A stretch of 64,000 nucleotides of DNA from Limisphaerales bacterium. Lineage in GTDB: Bacteria > Verrucomicrobiota > Verrucomicrobiia > Limisphaerales > AAA164-E04. Where the stretch lies: positions 161,761-225,760 of the forward strand of contig JAMASS010000005.1 in the NCBI GenBank assembly GCA_024761205.1, given 5' to 3'. This document shows positions 42,978-52,888 of the stretch, one piece after another. Below the pieces are notes generated by a model. That model was not told the DNA's origin, made no database searches, and worked only from the letters and a program-made list of their open reading frames with translations. Position 1 is the first letter of the stretch. Every line of letters begins with the position of its first letter. Both the position numbers and the translations under genes were made by a program.

Positions 42978-43927
42978 GTTGCCGGGGATCGAACCGTAAG
43001 GTGAGAGAATATCTCTTCGAGTGGATATTCGCGTCGGTGCAACTCTCGCAATCGCCACTGATGCTGATGCATCAAATCAAACACCTCCGTCCTGAGATCA
43101 CGCTGAGTCCGGCTGCGGATGACAAAGCGCGAAAAGGACGAGCCCAGCGTTTCGGTGGATACCTCGGACACCTCGTCTAGGCTTTGCAAGGCTTGCTGAA
43201 TCTCCTGCGCGGGTCCGGCAACCTCGGTGATGATTTCGGAGAATTCCCGAAAATGGGTTTGAAGGGTCTCGGTGGATTCATCGGTTAAGATGTGTCCTTG
43301 ATGAAGGATGATGACTCGATCGCAAGTGAGAGATACTTCCGGCAGGATATGGGTTGAGATGAGCACTGTCATTCTCGGCGCCAGCGATTTGATCAGTTCT
43401 CGGACGCTTCGGATTTGATTGGGATCCAACCCGGCAGTGGGTTCATCGAGAATGGCTAAGGCCGGTTCGTGAACTAGGGCGTCGGCGAGTCCGACTCGCT
43501 GGCGGTAACCCCGAGAGAGCTGACCGATGATGCGGTTCCGAACCTCCTGCAAGCCACAGGCCTCAATGACCTCATCCATGCGATGGCACTTGGTCCGAGG
43601 GAGCCGCTTCAAGCGTGCTCGAAAGCGGAGGTATTCTCGCACTCGCATTTCCAGAGGCAGGGGGTTGTTCTCCGGCATATAGCCAATGGCTTGTTGCACG
43701 GCTTGAGGGTCTCGGAAGACGTCATGCCCGGCCACGCGAACCGTGCCGGTCGTAGCGGACTGGTAAGTGGCCAGAATCCGTATGGTCGAACTTTTTCCCG
43801 CGCCGTTGGGTCCCAGAAAGCCAACAATTTCGCCTCGATTCACCTGAAAGGAAATATCGTTAACAGCTGTTTGACCTGAGTAACGCTTACTCAGGTTTTT
43901 GACTTCGATGACGCAATCACTATTCAT
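42974..43927 (-). CDS. ABC transporter ATP-binding protein (GldA-like)
   Basis: FLGPNGAGKSSTIRIL (Walker A), LSRGYRQRVGLADALVHEPALAILDEPTAGLDPNQ (signature/Walker B). Confidence 0.95.
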   Translation of the reverse strand: MNSDCVIEVKNLSKRYSGQTAVNDISFQVNRGEIVGFLGPNGAGKSSTIRILATYQSATTGTVRVAGHDVFRDPQAVQQAIGYMPENNPLPLEMRVREYLRFRARLKRLPRTKCHRMDEVIEACGLQEVRNRIIGQLSRGYRQRVGLADALVHEPALAILDEPTAGLDPNQIRSVRELIKSLAPRMTVLISTHILPEVSLTCDRVIILHQGHILTDESTETLQTHFREFSEIITEVAGPAQEIQQALQSLDEVSEVSTETLGSSFSRFVIRSRTQRDLRTEVFDLMHQHQWRLRELHRREYPLEEIFSHLTVRSPAT

Positions 43928-43978
43928 GCAACGGCTCTGTGGAGTCTGCTCGAGCCAAAGGAGACGGCAAGGAAATCT

Positions 43979-44501
43979 TCAATTGAGTCGGAGCGGGATA
44001 TAGATCATCCGGCGCGAGATCTGATTGATAGTGCTCTTCCGTAGAACGAGTTTGGCCTTCAGTATCTTGGACCGTCCGGTATGCAGAATTGAAATCTCGA
44101 CCAGTGTTTTTCCGTGCGACAATGATTGCCGGAGCCCAGACTGGAGGCGGAGCGGGAGGGACGTTTGCGGTAGTAGGGGACCGAAGAAATTCCAGAGCAG
44201 GTCATTATAGAAGTCCCGGCGCTCAAAGGGAATTTCACTCTGAATATTGACGATGGTCGGCAGAAATTTCTCCACGGTCTTAACGGTGGCATCGCGGCGA
44301 AGATTCTTCCTTAGCGAGGAGTGTTCCTGTGAGGAGCAGGAAGCCCAGGCCGAGGGAGAAAACTTGGTCGTGAGCATACTTAATTCGGACGAGGGCTCCT
44401 TGAAAACCGCCTTGTTTAAGGAAGTTTAGAACGACTGGAAAGATTTGCCGTCTCTTCAAAAGAGGTAAAAAGGCTTCTAATGTTTTGATGGTAAATTTCA
44501 T
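43979..44501 (-). pseudogene. HtrA/DegP-type serine protease N-terminal remnant
   Basis: DATVKTVEKFLPTIVNIQSEIPFERRDFYNDLLWNFFGP / YYRKRPSRSASSLGSG in different frames, then ISILHTGRSKILKAKLV. Resembles AtvkaVekvlPaVVNI...FF.gpyyr.rp..SLGSG...i.v.l.dGr...AklV with the His-box region missing. Confidence 0.5.
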
Positions 44502-44532
44502 GATGCTTCTGTACTTGAATGACTAACGACTA

Positions 44533-46020
44533 ATGGATTTTTCTTTAGATGCCTATCACGCTTGGTGTGATCGTCAAGATCGAGATTTTCTCCTGGCTGA
44601 CGAGGAGAGAGGAGGGGAGCCAGACGAACGGTTGATGCAGTACATTTGGCAGCATCAACGAATTCATCGCGACGCTTTGCAGACGGTGGATGGGCGGCGT
44701 TGTGAGGTGCTTCATCCGGGATTTTGGAATCGCGGGTCAGGACCGGATTTTACTCAGGCGTTGATTCGTCTTGATGGTGGGATGCTATTGAGCGGCGATG
44801 TTGAAATTGATCGAGCGGCAGCTGGGTGGCGAGCTCATGGACACGATCGGAACCCGAGTTTTGAAAACGTAGTCTTGCGGGTGGTTTGGTTCCCACCTCG
44901 CGAGCTAAGTTCCTCGATCCCGTTATTGGCGTTGGAGCCATCGGTGGATGGTTCGCCCTGTGAGATGAGCAGTGGCTTTGCCACCGATTCCTTTGCTTTA
45001 CCGGTGGAGTTTTTGGGAAAATGTCAGGTACCATTGTCCGGTCTCTCGACGGAGCAGGTGCAGGGGGTTCTCCGGGCGGTAGCGAAATCCCGGTTTCGGC
45101 AGAAGGCGGAACAGCTGCAGCTGCGGGCGTGCGATTTGGGGTGGCATCTGGCCCTGTGGGAAGGTCTGGTTGCCGGCCTCGGATACTCAAAGAATACTTG
45201 GCCAATGCGCCGAATCGGTGAGTTGACTCCGCGCTTGTTTAAAGGATTCCCTTCCGAGCCGTTGTGTTTCTGGTCGTCCCCGGAAGTCGAGGCTCGGCTC
45301 TTTGGCGTCGCAGGATTTCTGCCAGAGGATTCGAGCAGCCTTCAGCAGGCACATGTGGCCAGACTTTGGGATGTCTGGTGGCGGATTCGGGACGAATTCA
45401 GTGATGTGATTTTTCCGAATGCCATGTGGCACTTCGCCGGCCTCCGGCCCCATAACCATCCTCACCGACGGTTGGCGTTAGTAGCCCATTGGATTCAGCG
45501 GTTGGATTTTTTTCCACGCTTAGATGGTTGGTTCATGGAAGCCGCGCCTGATGAGTCTCTGGAGCTCTTGATGAATGCATTAACCGTGGAGGCCGCGCCC
45601 TTTTGGTCGAAACGATTCCACTTCAGGCGATCATCTTCCGGCGTCAGTCCGCTCATGATTGGTCATTCGAGAGCCATTGATTTGGCAGTGAATGTGATCC
45701 TGCCTTGGTTCTGGAGCCGCGCGCAGGCGGAGCAGAATGAGGCGTTGATGCAACGTGCCGAACAGTTGTTTTATTCCTTTCCTCGGAGCGAGGAGAATCG
45801 ATTGCTAAAAGATGGTTGTCGACGGCTATTGGGACGTGAGGATTTGAAAGTTCTGGTGACGGCTGCGGACCAACAGGGTCTGTTGCAGATCCTTCGGGAT
45901 TTCTGCGCGCATTCGAATGCCGTTTGTGATCGATGTCGATTTCCGGACCTCATCCGTTCCCTTGGGGTTGCTTACGCGATGTCGAACGAGCGAGATGCCG
46001 AGTTCTGTTTACCGCAATAA
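44533..46020 (+). CDS. DUF2851 family protein
   Basis: Intact 495 aa; MQYIWQHQRIHRDALQTVDGRRCEVLHPGFWNRGSGPDFTQALIRLDGGMLLSGDVEIDRAAAGWRAHGHDRNPSFENVVLRVVW. Confidence 0.88.
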   Translation: MDFSLDAYHAWCDRQDRDFLLADEERGGEPDERLMQYIWQHQRIHRDALQTVDGRRCEVLHPGFWNRGSGPDFTQALIRLDGGMLLSGDVEIDRAAAGWRAHGHDRNPSFENVVLRVVWFPPRELSSSIPLLALEPSVDGSPCEMSSGFATDSFALPVEFLGKCQVPLSGLSTEQVQGVLRAVAKSRFRQKAEQLQLRACDLGWHLALWEGLVAGLGYSKNTWPMRRIGELTPRLFKGFPSEPLCFWSSPEVEARLFGVAGFLPEDSSSLQQAHVARLWDVWWRIRDEFSDVIFPNAMWHFAGLRPHNHPHRRLALVAHWIQRLDFFPRLDGWFMEAAPDESLELLMNALTVEAAPFWSKRFHFRRSSSGVSPLMIGHSRAIDLAVNVILPWFWSRAQAEQNEALMQRAEQLFYSFPRSEENRLLKDGCRRLLGREDLKVLVTAADQQGLLQILRDFCAHSNAVCDRCRFPDLIRSLGVAYAMSNERDAEFCLPQ

Positions 46021-46140
46021 GAGGGTGCGATTCAACGTGCCGGGGCTGCGCGGGCAGGTGCGGCGAGAGTCTCTGGAGCCGTCCGCCTTCGCTGGGCTAC
46101 GGAGGAGGGCTACGGCCGGTAGAACGCCTTGTCCTCCCCT

Positions 46141-46164
46141 GAGACTCCGTCTCGACGGAGTCTC
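46141..46164. repeat. Near-perfect palindrome (11-bp arms, 2-nt centre) between convergent genes
   Basis: gagactccgtc tc gacggagtctc. Confidence 0.85.
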
Positions 46165-46202
46165 GCCCCAAAGCGTAATGCTTTTTGTCGCGCTAGCGGG
46201 TT

Positions 46203-46586
46203 TCAAAGCGGCTCGCGGCCGGCGAAGCCAGCATCGAGTTCGTGCCAGTAGCCAATGTCCTCTTCACCGTTTTCCCAGCACAGAAAAACCTCTTCTCCCG
46301 CTCTGAGGTGCGGGAAGTCGATGAGTCCTCGGTCGAGATCCTTAAGCTGAATATCTCTAGCTCGGAACTCTCCGAGAATTTTTTGGAATTTCACGATGGC
46401 GCGCAATTGATCATTGACGATGTTGCCCCCGAGATCGGCGCCAGTTTTAAGGCGGCTTTCAAGCAGGTGATCCACCTTGCTCAATTCGTCGCGGAGTTGA
46501 AGTAAAGCCTCTAGCCACTCTTGGATTTTGGGAAGCAGTTCTCTTGCTTCGCCGATCGAGTAGTGCTTTCGAAAGTGATAGGGCAT
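46203..46586 (-). CDS. DUF2203 family protein
   Basis: MPYHFRKHYSIGEARELLPKIQEWLEALLQLRDEL...GLIDFPHLRAGEEVFLCWENGEEDIGYWHELDAGFAGREPL. Confidence 0.9.
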   Translation of the reverse strand: MPYHFRKHYSIGEARELLPKIQEWLEALLQLRDELSKVDHLLESRLKTGADLGGNIVNDQLRAIVKFQKILGEFRARDIQLKDLDRGLIDFPHLRAGEEVFLCWENGEEDIGYWHELDAGFAGREPL

Positions 46587-46594
46587 GGCTGGCG

Positions 46595-48286
46595 TTATGA
46601 CGATGCGGATGAGTCTTGCTCGAGCTCCTTAAGTTTGCGGAATATCTTGTCGTTAAACTCCAGCTCGAGGGAGCGCTTCCAAGCCTCGATTGCCTTGTCG
46701 TTGTCGCCGAGGGCGTTGTAAGTGTCCCCAAGATGATCCAGGATGACGGGATCGGCCTGTTCGAGGCCGGCTTCGGCATTGAGGAGGTGGAACAGGGCCT
46801 GCTTATGGTTTCCTTGTTGATAGAGGACCCAGCCCATGCTGTCTTGAATCGCTGGGTTCTCCGGCGCCAGTTCCAAAGCGCGTTGGATCCATTCGGATGC
46901 TTGTCTGAGTTTCTTGCCTTGTTCCGCCCACATGTAGCCCAGGTAATTCAAGGTTACCGGGTTGTCCGGATTGGTCTCTAGGCTTTTGAGAAACTTCTGT
47001 TCCGCTGTGGTGTAATTGCCGTTTCGCTCATGCATGGAACCGAGCTGAAAATAGAAGAAAGGCGTGAGCCTTTGGGGAGCTTGTTTCGTCGCGATTTTTT
47101 CTGCTTCAATCAGATGATTCAGTGCCTCCTTGGTTCGACTCAAGCTCGCCAGAGCGATACCGGTGTAAAACTCGCCTTGGAAGCGTTTAGGAAAGCGGAT
47201 GCGCGCTCGCGTCAGGATTTCCAAAGCTTGGCGAGGCTGGCGGTTGTTGAGATGTAGACCGGATATTTCATAGTAAAGAGGTTCGAATTCCGGTTGAATT
47301 TCAATGACCTTGCCGTAGTGCGAAATGGCTTCCTCGTATGCTTGATTCTCGGTAGCGATGGAGCCCAATAGGTAGTGCGTCGAGGCGTTTCGAGGATTGA
47401 TCGATAAGAGAGTCTCCAGTTGTTCGACCGCCAGTTCGGTTTTGCCATCGCGGAGATAGAGACCGACGAGTTTTTCTCGCGCCATCGTTGTTTCTGGAGC
47501 CATGTTCAGGACGTCGCGGAGAAGTTGTTGGGCGATCCCAAGTTCTCCGGCAAAAGTGAAGCCGTCGGCGAGCAGGATTTTGTCTTCAGGCGCGTCGAGT
47601 TCGAAGTTTTGGGTTCGTTCCAGGAGTTTCTCCAGTTCAGGGCTGACGGTCGCCAGCAAATCGGGTGATGTCGCGAGGCATTGGAGATACAGGCCGACCA
47701 ATCCCACCAACTGCTTGCCATTCAGACTGGGCAGGGCAACACCATCGCGAACCAGGCTGAGCGCCGTTTCGACTTCTTTCGCTTTGAGACGAGCGGTCAC
47801 AATTTCCCGTCTGGCCTGGGTGTTCCCGGGAGAAATTTTGATGGCTTCAGTAAAGGCGGCCAGAGCCTCGGGTTCCTGGCCCAGTGCCCGAAGCGCTTCC
47901 CCCTTTCTCACCAGTAACTCAACTGGGGGATTTTCTTGCTGTATCGCCGTCTTGAGGGCCTGGAGGGATAAGGCAGCTAGGTTCCATTCCAAGAGTTTCT
48001 CAGAAACGCGAAGGACGAGAGCGACGTTACCGGGGTCCGTTTGAATTGCTTGGATCAATTCCTGAGCGGACGCCTCGATCTCACCCTTGGCATGGCGGCT
48101 GATACCGGCAGCATAGTGGGCATTGGCTTGGATACGTCGCTCGGTCAGGTCGACGTCAACCGGCTCGCCAAGGAGCGTAACATCGGTATCCGGTTGGGGG
48201 GCTTGGGTGTTGACGGTCCATTGGCCGACAGGGACGGCGAGCAACACCGTTGCGGTCAGGGTGGGGAGCATTCTGTGGTGCTTCAT
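46595..48286 (-). CDS. Tetratricopeptide repeat protein
   Basis: Intact 563 aa with multiple TPR units, e.g. NPDNPVTLNYLGYMWAEQGKKLRQASEWIQRALELAPENPAIQDSMGWVLYQQGNHKQALFHLLNAE. Confidence 0.92.
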   Translation of the reverse strand: MKHHRMLPTLTATVLLAVPVGQWTVNTQAPQPDTDVTLLGEPVDVDLTERRIQANAHYAAGISRHAKGEIEASAQELIQAIQTDPGNVALVLRVSEKLLEWNLAALSLQALKTAIQQENPPVELLVRKGEALRALGQEPEALAAFTEAIKISPGNTQARREIVTARLKAKEVETALSLVRDGVALPSLNGKQLVGLVGLYLQCLATSPDLLATVSPELEKLLERTQNFELDAPEDKILLADGFTFAGELGIAQQLLRDVLNMAPETTMAREKLVGLYLRDGKTELAVEQLETLLSINPRNASTHYLLGSIATENQAYEEAISHYGKVIEIQPEFEPLYYEISGLHLNNRQPRQALEILTRARIRFPKRFQGEFYTGIALASLSRTKEALNHLIEAEKIATKQAPQRLTPFFYFQLGSMHERNGNYTTAEQKFLKSLETNPDNPVTLNYLGYMWAEQGKKLRQASEWIQRALELAPENPAIQDSMGWVLYQQGNHKQALFHLLNAEAGLEQADPVILDHLGDTYNALGDNDKAIEAWKRSLELEFNDKIFRKLKELEQDSSASS

Positions 48287-48518
48287 GGCAGGGCAATTGA
48301 AACTTTAAGGAAACTCCGAACAGGCACAGAGTGCATCCACGGGGTTTGCAGGCGCCCGGGCGCTGCCAAGCCAGACTTTTGAGGCGCCGCCAGCGTGCTG
48401 GCAATTTTGCGCCTTGAGCCTGAACGCCGGATACTGGTTCAGAAGTTCCTTAAATGGAAAGCGGCTTGTCGCAGCAGTCGGTCCTACAAAATCCTGTGTG
48501 AGACCGAAGCGTAGGCGT

Positions 48519-48620
48519 TTATTTCTGCCAGGTACGCTTCTTGTGGCGATTGGCGCGAAGCTTCTTGCGGCGTTTATGCTTATTGATCTTGGCTTTTCGT
48601 CGTTTCTTTAATGACCCCAT
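48519..48620 (-). CDS. AURKAIP1/COX24-domain micro-protein (33 aa)
   Basis: [33 protein letters not shown]; read from the reverse complement, below the ORF-track cutoff. Confidence 0.82.
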   Translation of the reverse strand: MGSLKKRRKAKINKHKRRKKLRANRHKKRTWQK

Positions 48621-48645
48621 AAGAGATATATCTTCAGACCGCTTA

Positions 48646-49530
48646 CTAATAAACCACTTTATTTAGTGGATATTCAATGATCCCTTCGGCTCCGAGCTGC
48701 TTCAACTGCGGGATAATTTCGCGTACAATTGGCTCGTCGATTACCGTCTCTACCGCCACCCAGCCGGATTGACTCAGATGGGAAACGGTTGGATTACGCA
48801 ATGCGGGCAAACTTTGCAATAATTTTGGCAAATTCTTTTCCTTGATGTTGAGTTTCAAGCCCACTTTGGTTTCGGCGTCGAGCGCACCTTGGAGGAGCAT
48901 GGCCAGGGTTTCCAGCTTGCGGCGCTTCCAGGGATTCTTCCAGGCGTCTTGATTGGCAATGAGTCTGGGCGTTGAACGCATGAGCGTATCGACTATCCTT
49001 AGCTTGTTGGCTCTGAGCGATGAGCCGGTCTCAGTGATTTCCACGATGGCGTCGACTAGTTCGTGGGCTTTGACTTCTGTTGCGCCCCATGAGAACTCAA
49101 CCTTTGCTTTGACCTTGTGCTTGCGGAGATATTTTTTGGTCAGGTTCACAACCTCCGTGGCGATGTGTTTGCCGGCAAGATCCTGGGTGGATTTGATCGG
49201 TGATTTCTCAGGAACGGCCAACACCCAGCGCGCCGCCTGTCGGGTGGCTTTGCTGAAAAGGAATTCGCTAATTTCATGAACCTTGGAGTTGTTTTCCTCG
49301 ATCCAATCTTTGCCGGTGATCCCGCAATCGAGGTAACCATGTTCCACATAGCGGCTGACCTCCTGAGCGCGAATAAGGCGGATGTTGAGCTCTTCGTCAT
49401 CGACGTAGGGCAGGTAGGAGCGGCTGCTGACCAAGATATTGTAGCCGGCCTTGGCCATCTTCTCGATCGTGGACTGTTGCAGGCTCCCTTTGGGAAGACC
49501 GAATCTTAGGATTTTGGCGTTCTTTTTCAT
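48646..49530 (-). CDS. hisG: ATP phosphoribosyltransferase (long form with C-terminal regulatory domain)
   Basis: [32 protein letters not shown]...[48 protein letters not shown]. Confidence 0.94.
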   Translation of the reverse strand: MKKNAKILRFGLPKGSLQQSTIEKMAKAGYNILVSSRSYLPYVDDEELNIRLIRAQEVSRYVEHGYLDCGITGKDWIEENNSKVHEISEFLFSKATRQAARWVLAVPEKSPIKSTQDLAGKHIATEVVNLTKKYLRKHKVKAKVEFSWGATEVKAHELVDAIVEITETGSSLRANKLRIVDTLMRSTPRLIANQDAWKNPWKRRKLETLAMLLQGALDAETKVGLKLNIKEKNLPKLLQSLPALRNPTVSHLSQSGWVAVETVIDEPIVREIIPQLKQLGAEGIIEYPLNKVVY

Positions 49531-50141
49531 GCTTGTCGTTGGGTGGTCCGACCGCAAATCTTTATCCGTCCGCTGATCAGATCATTCAGTGCCTGGGGAT
49601 ACAGCCGGTGTTCGGTCGCCTTGATGCGCTCGTGAAGCCTTTGCGCGGTATCGCCTTCTTCGATGCGAACTGCCTCTTGGGCGATGATGGCGCCGGTATC
49701 GATTCCTTGATCCACCACGTGAACCGTGGCGCCGGTGACCTTAGCGCCGAATTCAATAGCCTGAGCCGCGGCACCGAGGCCCGGAAACGAAGGCAGAAGT
49801 GATGGGTGAATATTCACGATCCGCTCCGGAAACGCTCTGAGAGAATTGCTTTTGATGATCCGCATGAATCCGGCCAGCACGACCCAATCGACCGCCGCAG
49901 CTTGCAATTGTCGGATGAATTCACTTTCCGCCGAATCATCGAGTTTGGTGCGATATTGCCCGGGAGCGATATAGGCGTGGGAGATGTTCCGCTCCTTGGC
50001 GAGTTTTAAGATGCCGGAATCTTCGACGTCACTGAGCACCAGCGCAACTTCGGCAGCAAGCACGCCGGAGCGACAGCTATCATCGATTGCTGCCATGTTC
50101 GATCCCTCTCCAGATCCCAGAATGCCGAGCTTTGCTGCCAT
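49527..50141 (-). CDS. purN: Phosphoribosylglycinamide formyltransferase
   Basis: [86 protein letters not shown]. Confidence 0.95.
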   Translation of the reverse strand: MAAKLGILGSGEGSNMAAIDDSCRSGVLAAEVALVLSDVEDSGILKLAKERNISHAYIAPGQYRTKLDDSAESEFIRQLQAAAVDWVVLAGFMRIIKSNSLRAFPERIVNIHPSLLPSFPGLGAAAQAIEFGAKVTGATVHVVDQGIDTGAIIAQEAVRIEEGDTAQRLHERIKATEHRLYPQALNDLISGRIKICGRTTQRQA

Positions 50142-50504
50142 TTACTTTCGGAAATGGGTTGATTTCCTAGCAGACCAACGAGTTGACTCAAGGAGAAAGC
50201 GCAGCGGTGCGGGTATTATTTTGTGGTTCGTCAGAGTAGCAGCCGTGGTCACGGCGGCTCAGTTTCGCAGGTGCCGAGGCCGTTAAATGCGCCGCGTGAT
50301 TGTGGCTGTTGTGCATTGGGTGGAAAGCATTACCGCTTTTCCCGCCGGAGATTTTGGGGATGGTACGAGCCTGAGCGAAAAATAAGCCATTTTCTCCCGC
50401 GAGATTAGAATTCCTTTGGTCGGAAACTTGCGTCGTTCATGACCAGGGCAATGCCCTCTCAACGGGCTTGAGGGCAAAGGACCCCTCTAGTTAGAAATGC
50501 CTAT

Positions 50505-52888
50505 TTACCTAAAAATCAACATCGCAAAGCAGCGACAGGCAGACGTTCGGCAACTTACCCGCAGACCCCTTGCTTGGCCAAGCTAACCCGATAAGACAAA
50601 AAAAGACGGAGATCGAAGACCGACCTCCGTCCGCGAGTTGTTTGCGTCTCTCCCTTAGCGAGCGATGTAGAACCGTGCGCTGCCTGACGCATCCGTTGTA
50701 TACGGCGAAGTCGCCTCAGGGATTGGCTGATACATGCCGCCAACCGTCTCGCTGCTGCTCAGGGTGCCATCGAAGCTGATCGTGACCGTGCCATCCCCAT
50801 TGTTCCTCACGCTCCAGATACCGTACCGAACTGTCGATCGAGCACTTGAGCTAGTGGTAACGGTGTCGCCAGGGGGGCAGATGTGACTCTCATTGGCCAA
50901 GACGGGCACGAAGAGGAAGTAATCTTGTTCAACCCTACCCGGGTGGACAAGGTAACGCAGTGTGACCTCGCCGCCTAGGTTCACAACCGCGGGATCACCA
51001 GCAGCATCCAACATCGGGAAGGTTTCGTAGCTATCCCAACCAGCCGTGCGGCCAGACTGCCAACTGCCGAGCGACTCAAGCTCTTGAGTCGGGGTGCCCA
51101 CACCGGAGGTAACTCGGAGCAATTCGCTATGGATGGGTGGCTTACTGAGATCAGAGGAGGAAGACAGCCGCGCGAACACATTGTAGTCCTGAGCCGGCTC
51201 AGGGAAGTTGCGGGTGTAGTTGTACCAATCCCCCGCATCGTTCCAACCCACAACATGGTTGGTTTCCACGTCAAACGTGCCTCGGAAGTGTCCGGCCGGA
51301 CCGTTTATCTTACCGGCTTCAACGCCAGTGCCCGGTCGGTAGACGGCTTGGGAGTTGTTGTTGTTGGACTCGAAGTAGTCCACACCGTAAGAGGTGCCGG
51401 CATCGACATCCCCCTCACCTCTGCCGTCACCCAAATCCTGATAGGTGCCGCCAAGGTAGGCGCCGTTCATGCCGATCTCATTCGTCTGATCCCATTTACC
51501 CAACTCGTAGTCGAAATCCTCGGCCTCGATGAAGACCAAGCCGTCTTTGGACAGACCCGTCGTGCGGAACATGCGGCTAATCGTTCGGGTGCGCTCACCA
51601 ACCTTGAAGCTCATCTCCCACCTATATTCGCTGTCATCTTGCAATTTATGGGTCTCAGCCGTGAAGGTCACCACCCCGTCGATCGTGCTATTGGCGGTAT
51701 AGATCGCCTCACCGTTCAAGGTCGTGAGAATCGAATCCGTGTCCACAGAGGTCGATCCGTTCTTGACTGTGACAATGATCAAAGTGCCGTTAACCGAAAC
51801 AATCGCGCCGTCCGCCGGGGAGATCGAGGTGATTCCGGCCGGACCTTCCGGGACATCGCGGAAGGTCCTCAGACCGCCATTTGCATCATCGTTCAACAAC
51901 GCAATCGGAGCGCCTTTCTGATCGGACAACCACCATTCGAGGCTTGCATTGCGCCTAGCTTGATACCAAAGGGTGCGCAGCTTGTAGAAGCCGGCTTCCT
52001 CGAACACCACTTTGTAGTAAGTCGAGCGAGCGCTGCGGCCACCCTCGTACACTTTCAACTCAATCGCTTCGATAACGTCGCCAACCATCCCGGCAGTCGT
52101 GCGGAAACCGTCATCCGAGTTGAAGGCGAAGGTATAGGAGCCCGCTTCGGGAATCTCAATCACCGTCAAGATTTCCGCGGTGACGTGGTCTGTGCCGCCT
52201 TCAAGTCCGGGAATACCGGGAATGAAGCCGAAGCCTTCTTCCTCGAACCTGCCTTGACCGTCGCCGTCTTTAGAGAAGTTGATCGCGCCCTGAATGGGAA
52301 AGACACTATTGTTACTACCGAAGGGGTCAGCGAGATTCTTAAGGGGGTCGCCGTCGGCATCCCTCAGCGCACCGGCCAAGTGGGCCTCGCGCGCGGCGGT
52401 GGTAGCGGTCACAGCAATAGGCGACTGCACGACGCGCATCAAGAATCCGCGCTTGCTGAAGTCGCCGCTCAAAGCGTGTTCGGCGCCAACCACCACGTGC
52501 GGCGGGGTGAATGTAATCTCCCTCTCAATGCTACTGAAGGATACGACTACGAAGCGGATGACGTATGGACGTAGAGGAAATATCTCGGGATGGAAATAGG
52601 TGACCCTGCTGATATTATCGTTCACACGGAACGCACTTGCACGCGCAAAGCTGCCGTTGAGATTCAGAATAAAACTTACTGTGTTGGAAGTATCGCCAAC
52701 CTCTCGGAGAAACAAATCGAAGCCGTTATTGAACACATTCAAACCATAGTAGACCTCTTCGTTCTCGGCCACCACCGTCCTCAAACGGATGTTGTCAAAG
52801 TGCTTGATTTCATTGTCGCCGGTCGTGCGTCCGGCCAGCACCAGGCGGCTCCCCTGGCTGAGAAAATAATTCGTTTGGAAGTTGTCCA
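50505..52888. repeat. Copy 1 of large imperfect direct repeat (gene 3' region plus terminator)
   Basis: Matches 61664-64000 at an offset of about 11,160 bp; terminator and stop-proximal DNA almost identical. Confidence 0.9.
50598..50631 (-). terminator. Rho-independent terminator of the 982-aa gene
   Basis: Minus strand GACGGAGGTCG-GTCTT-CGATCTCCGTC followed by TTTTTTT. Confidence 0.88.

Noticed and set aside
51084-52574. 496-aa plus-strand ORF antisense to the 982-aa gene, with a similar 486-aa ORF at 62031-63491
   Set aside because: Antisense shadow of a conserved GC-rich coding sequence; the similarity between the two is explained by paralogy of the sense genes. The sense frame has a leader, domains and a terminator.
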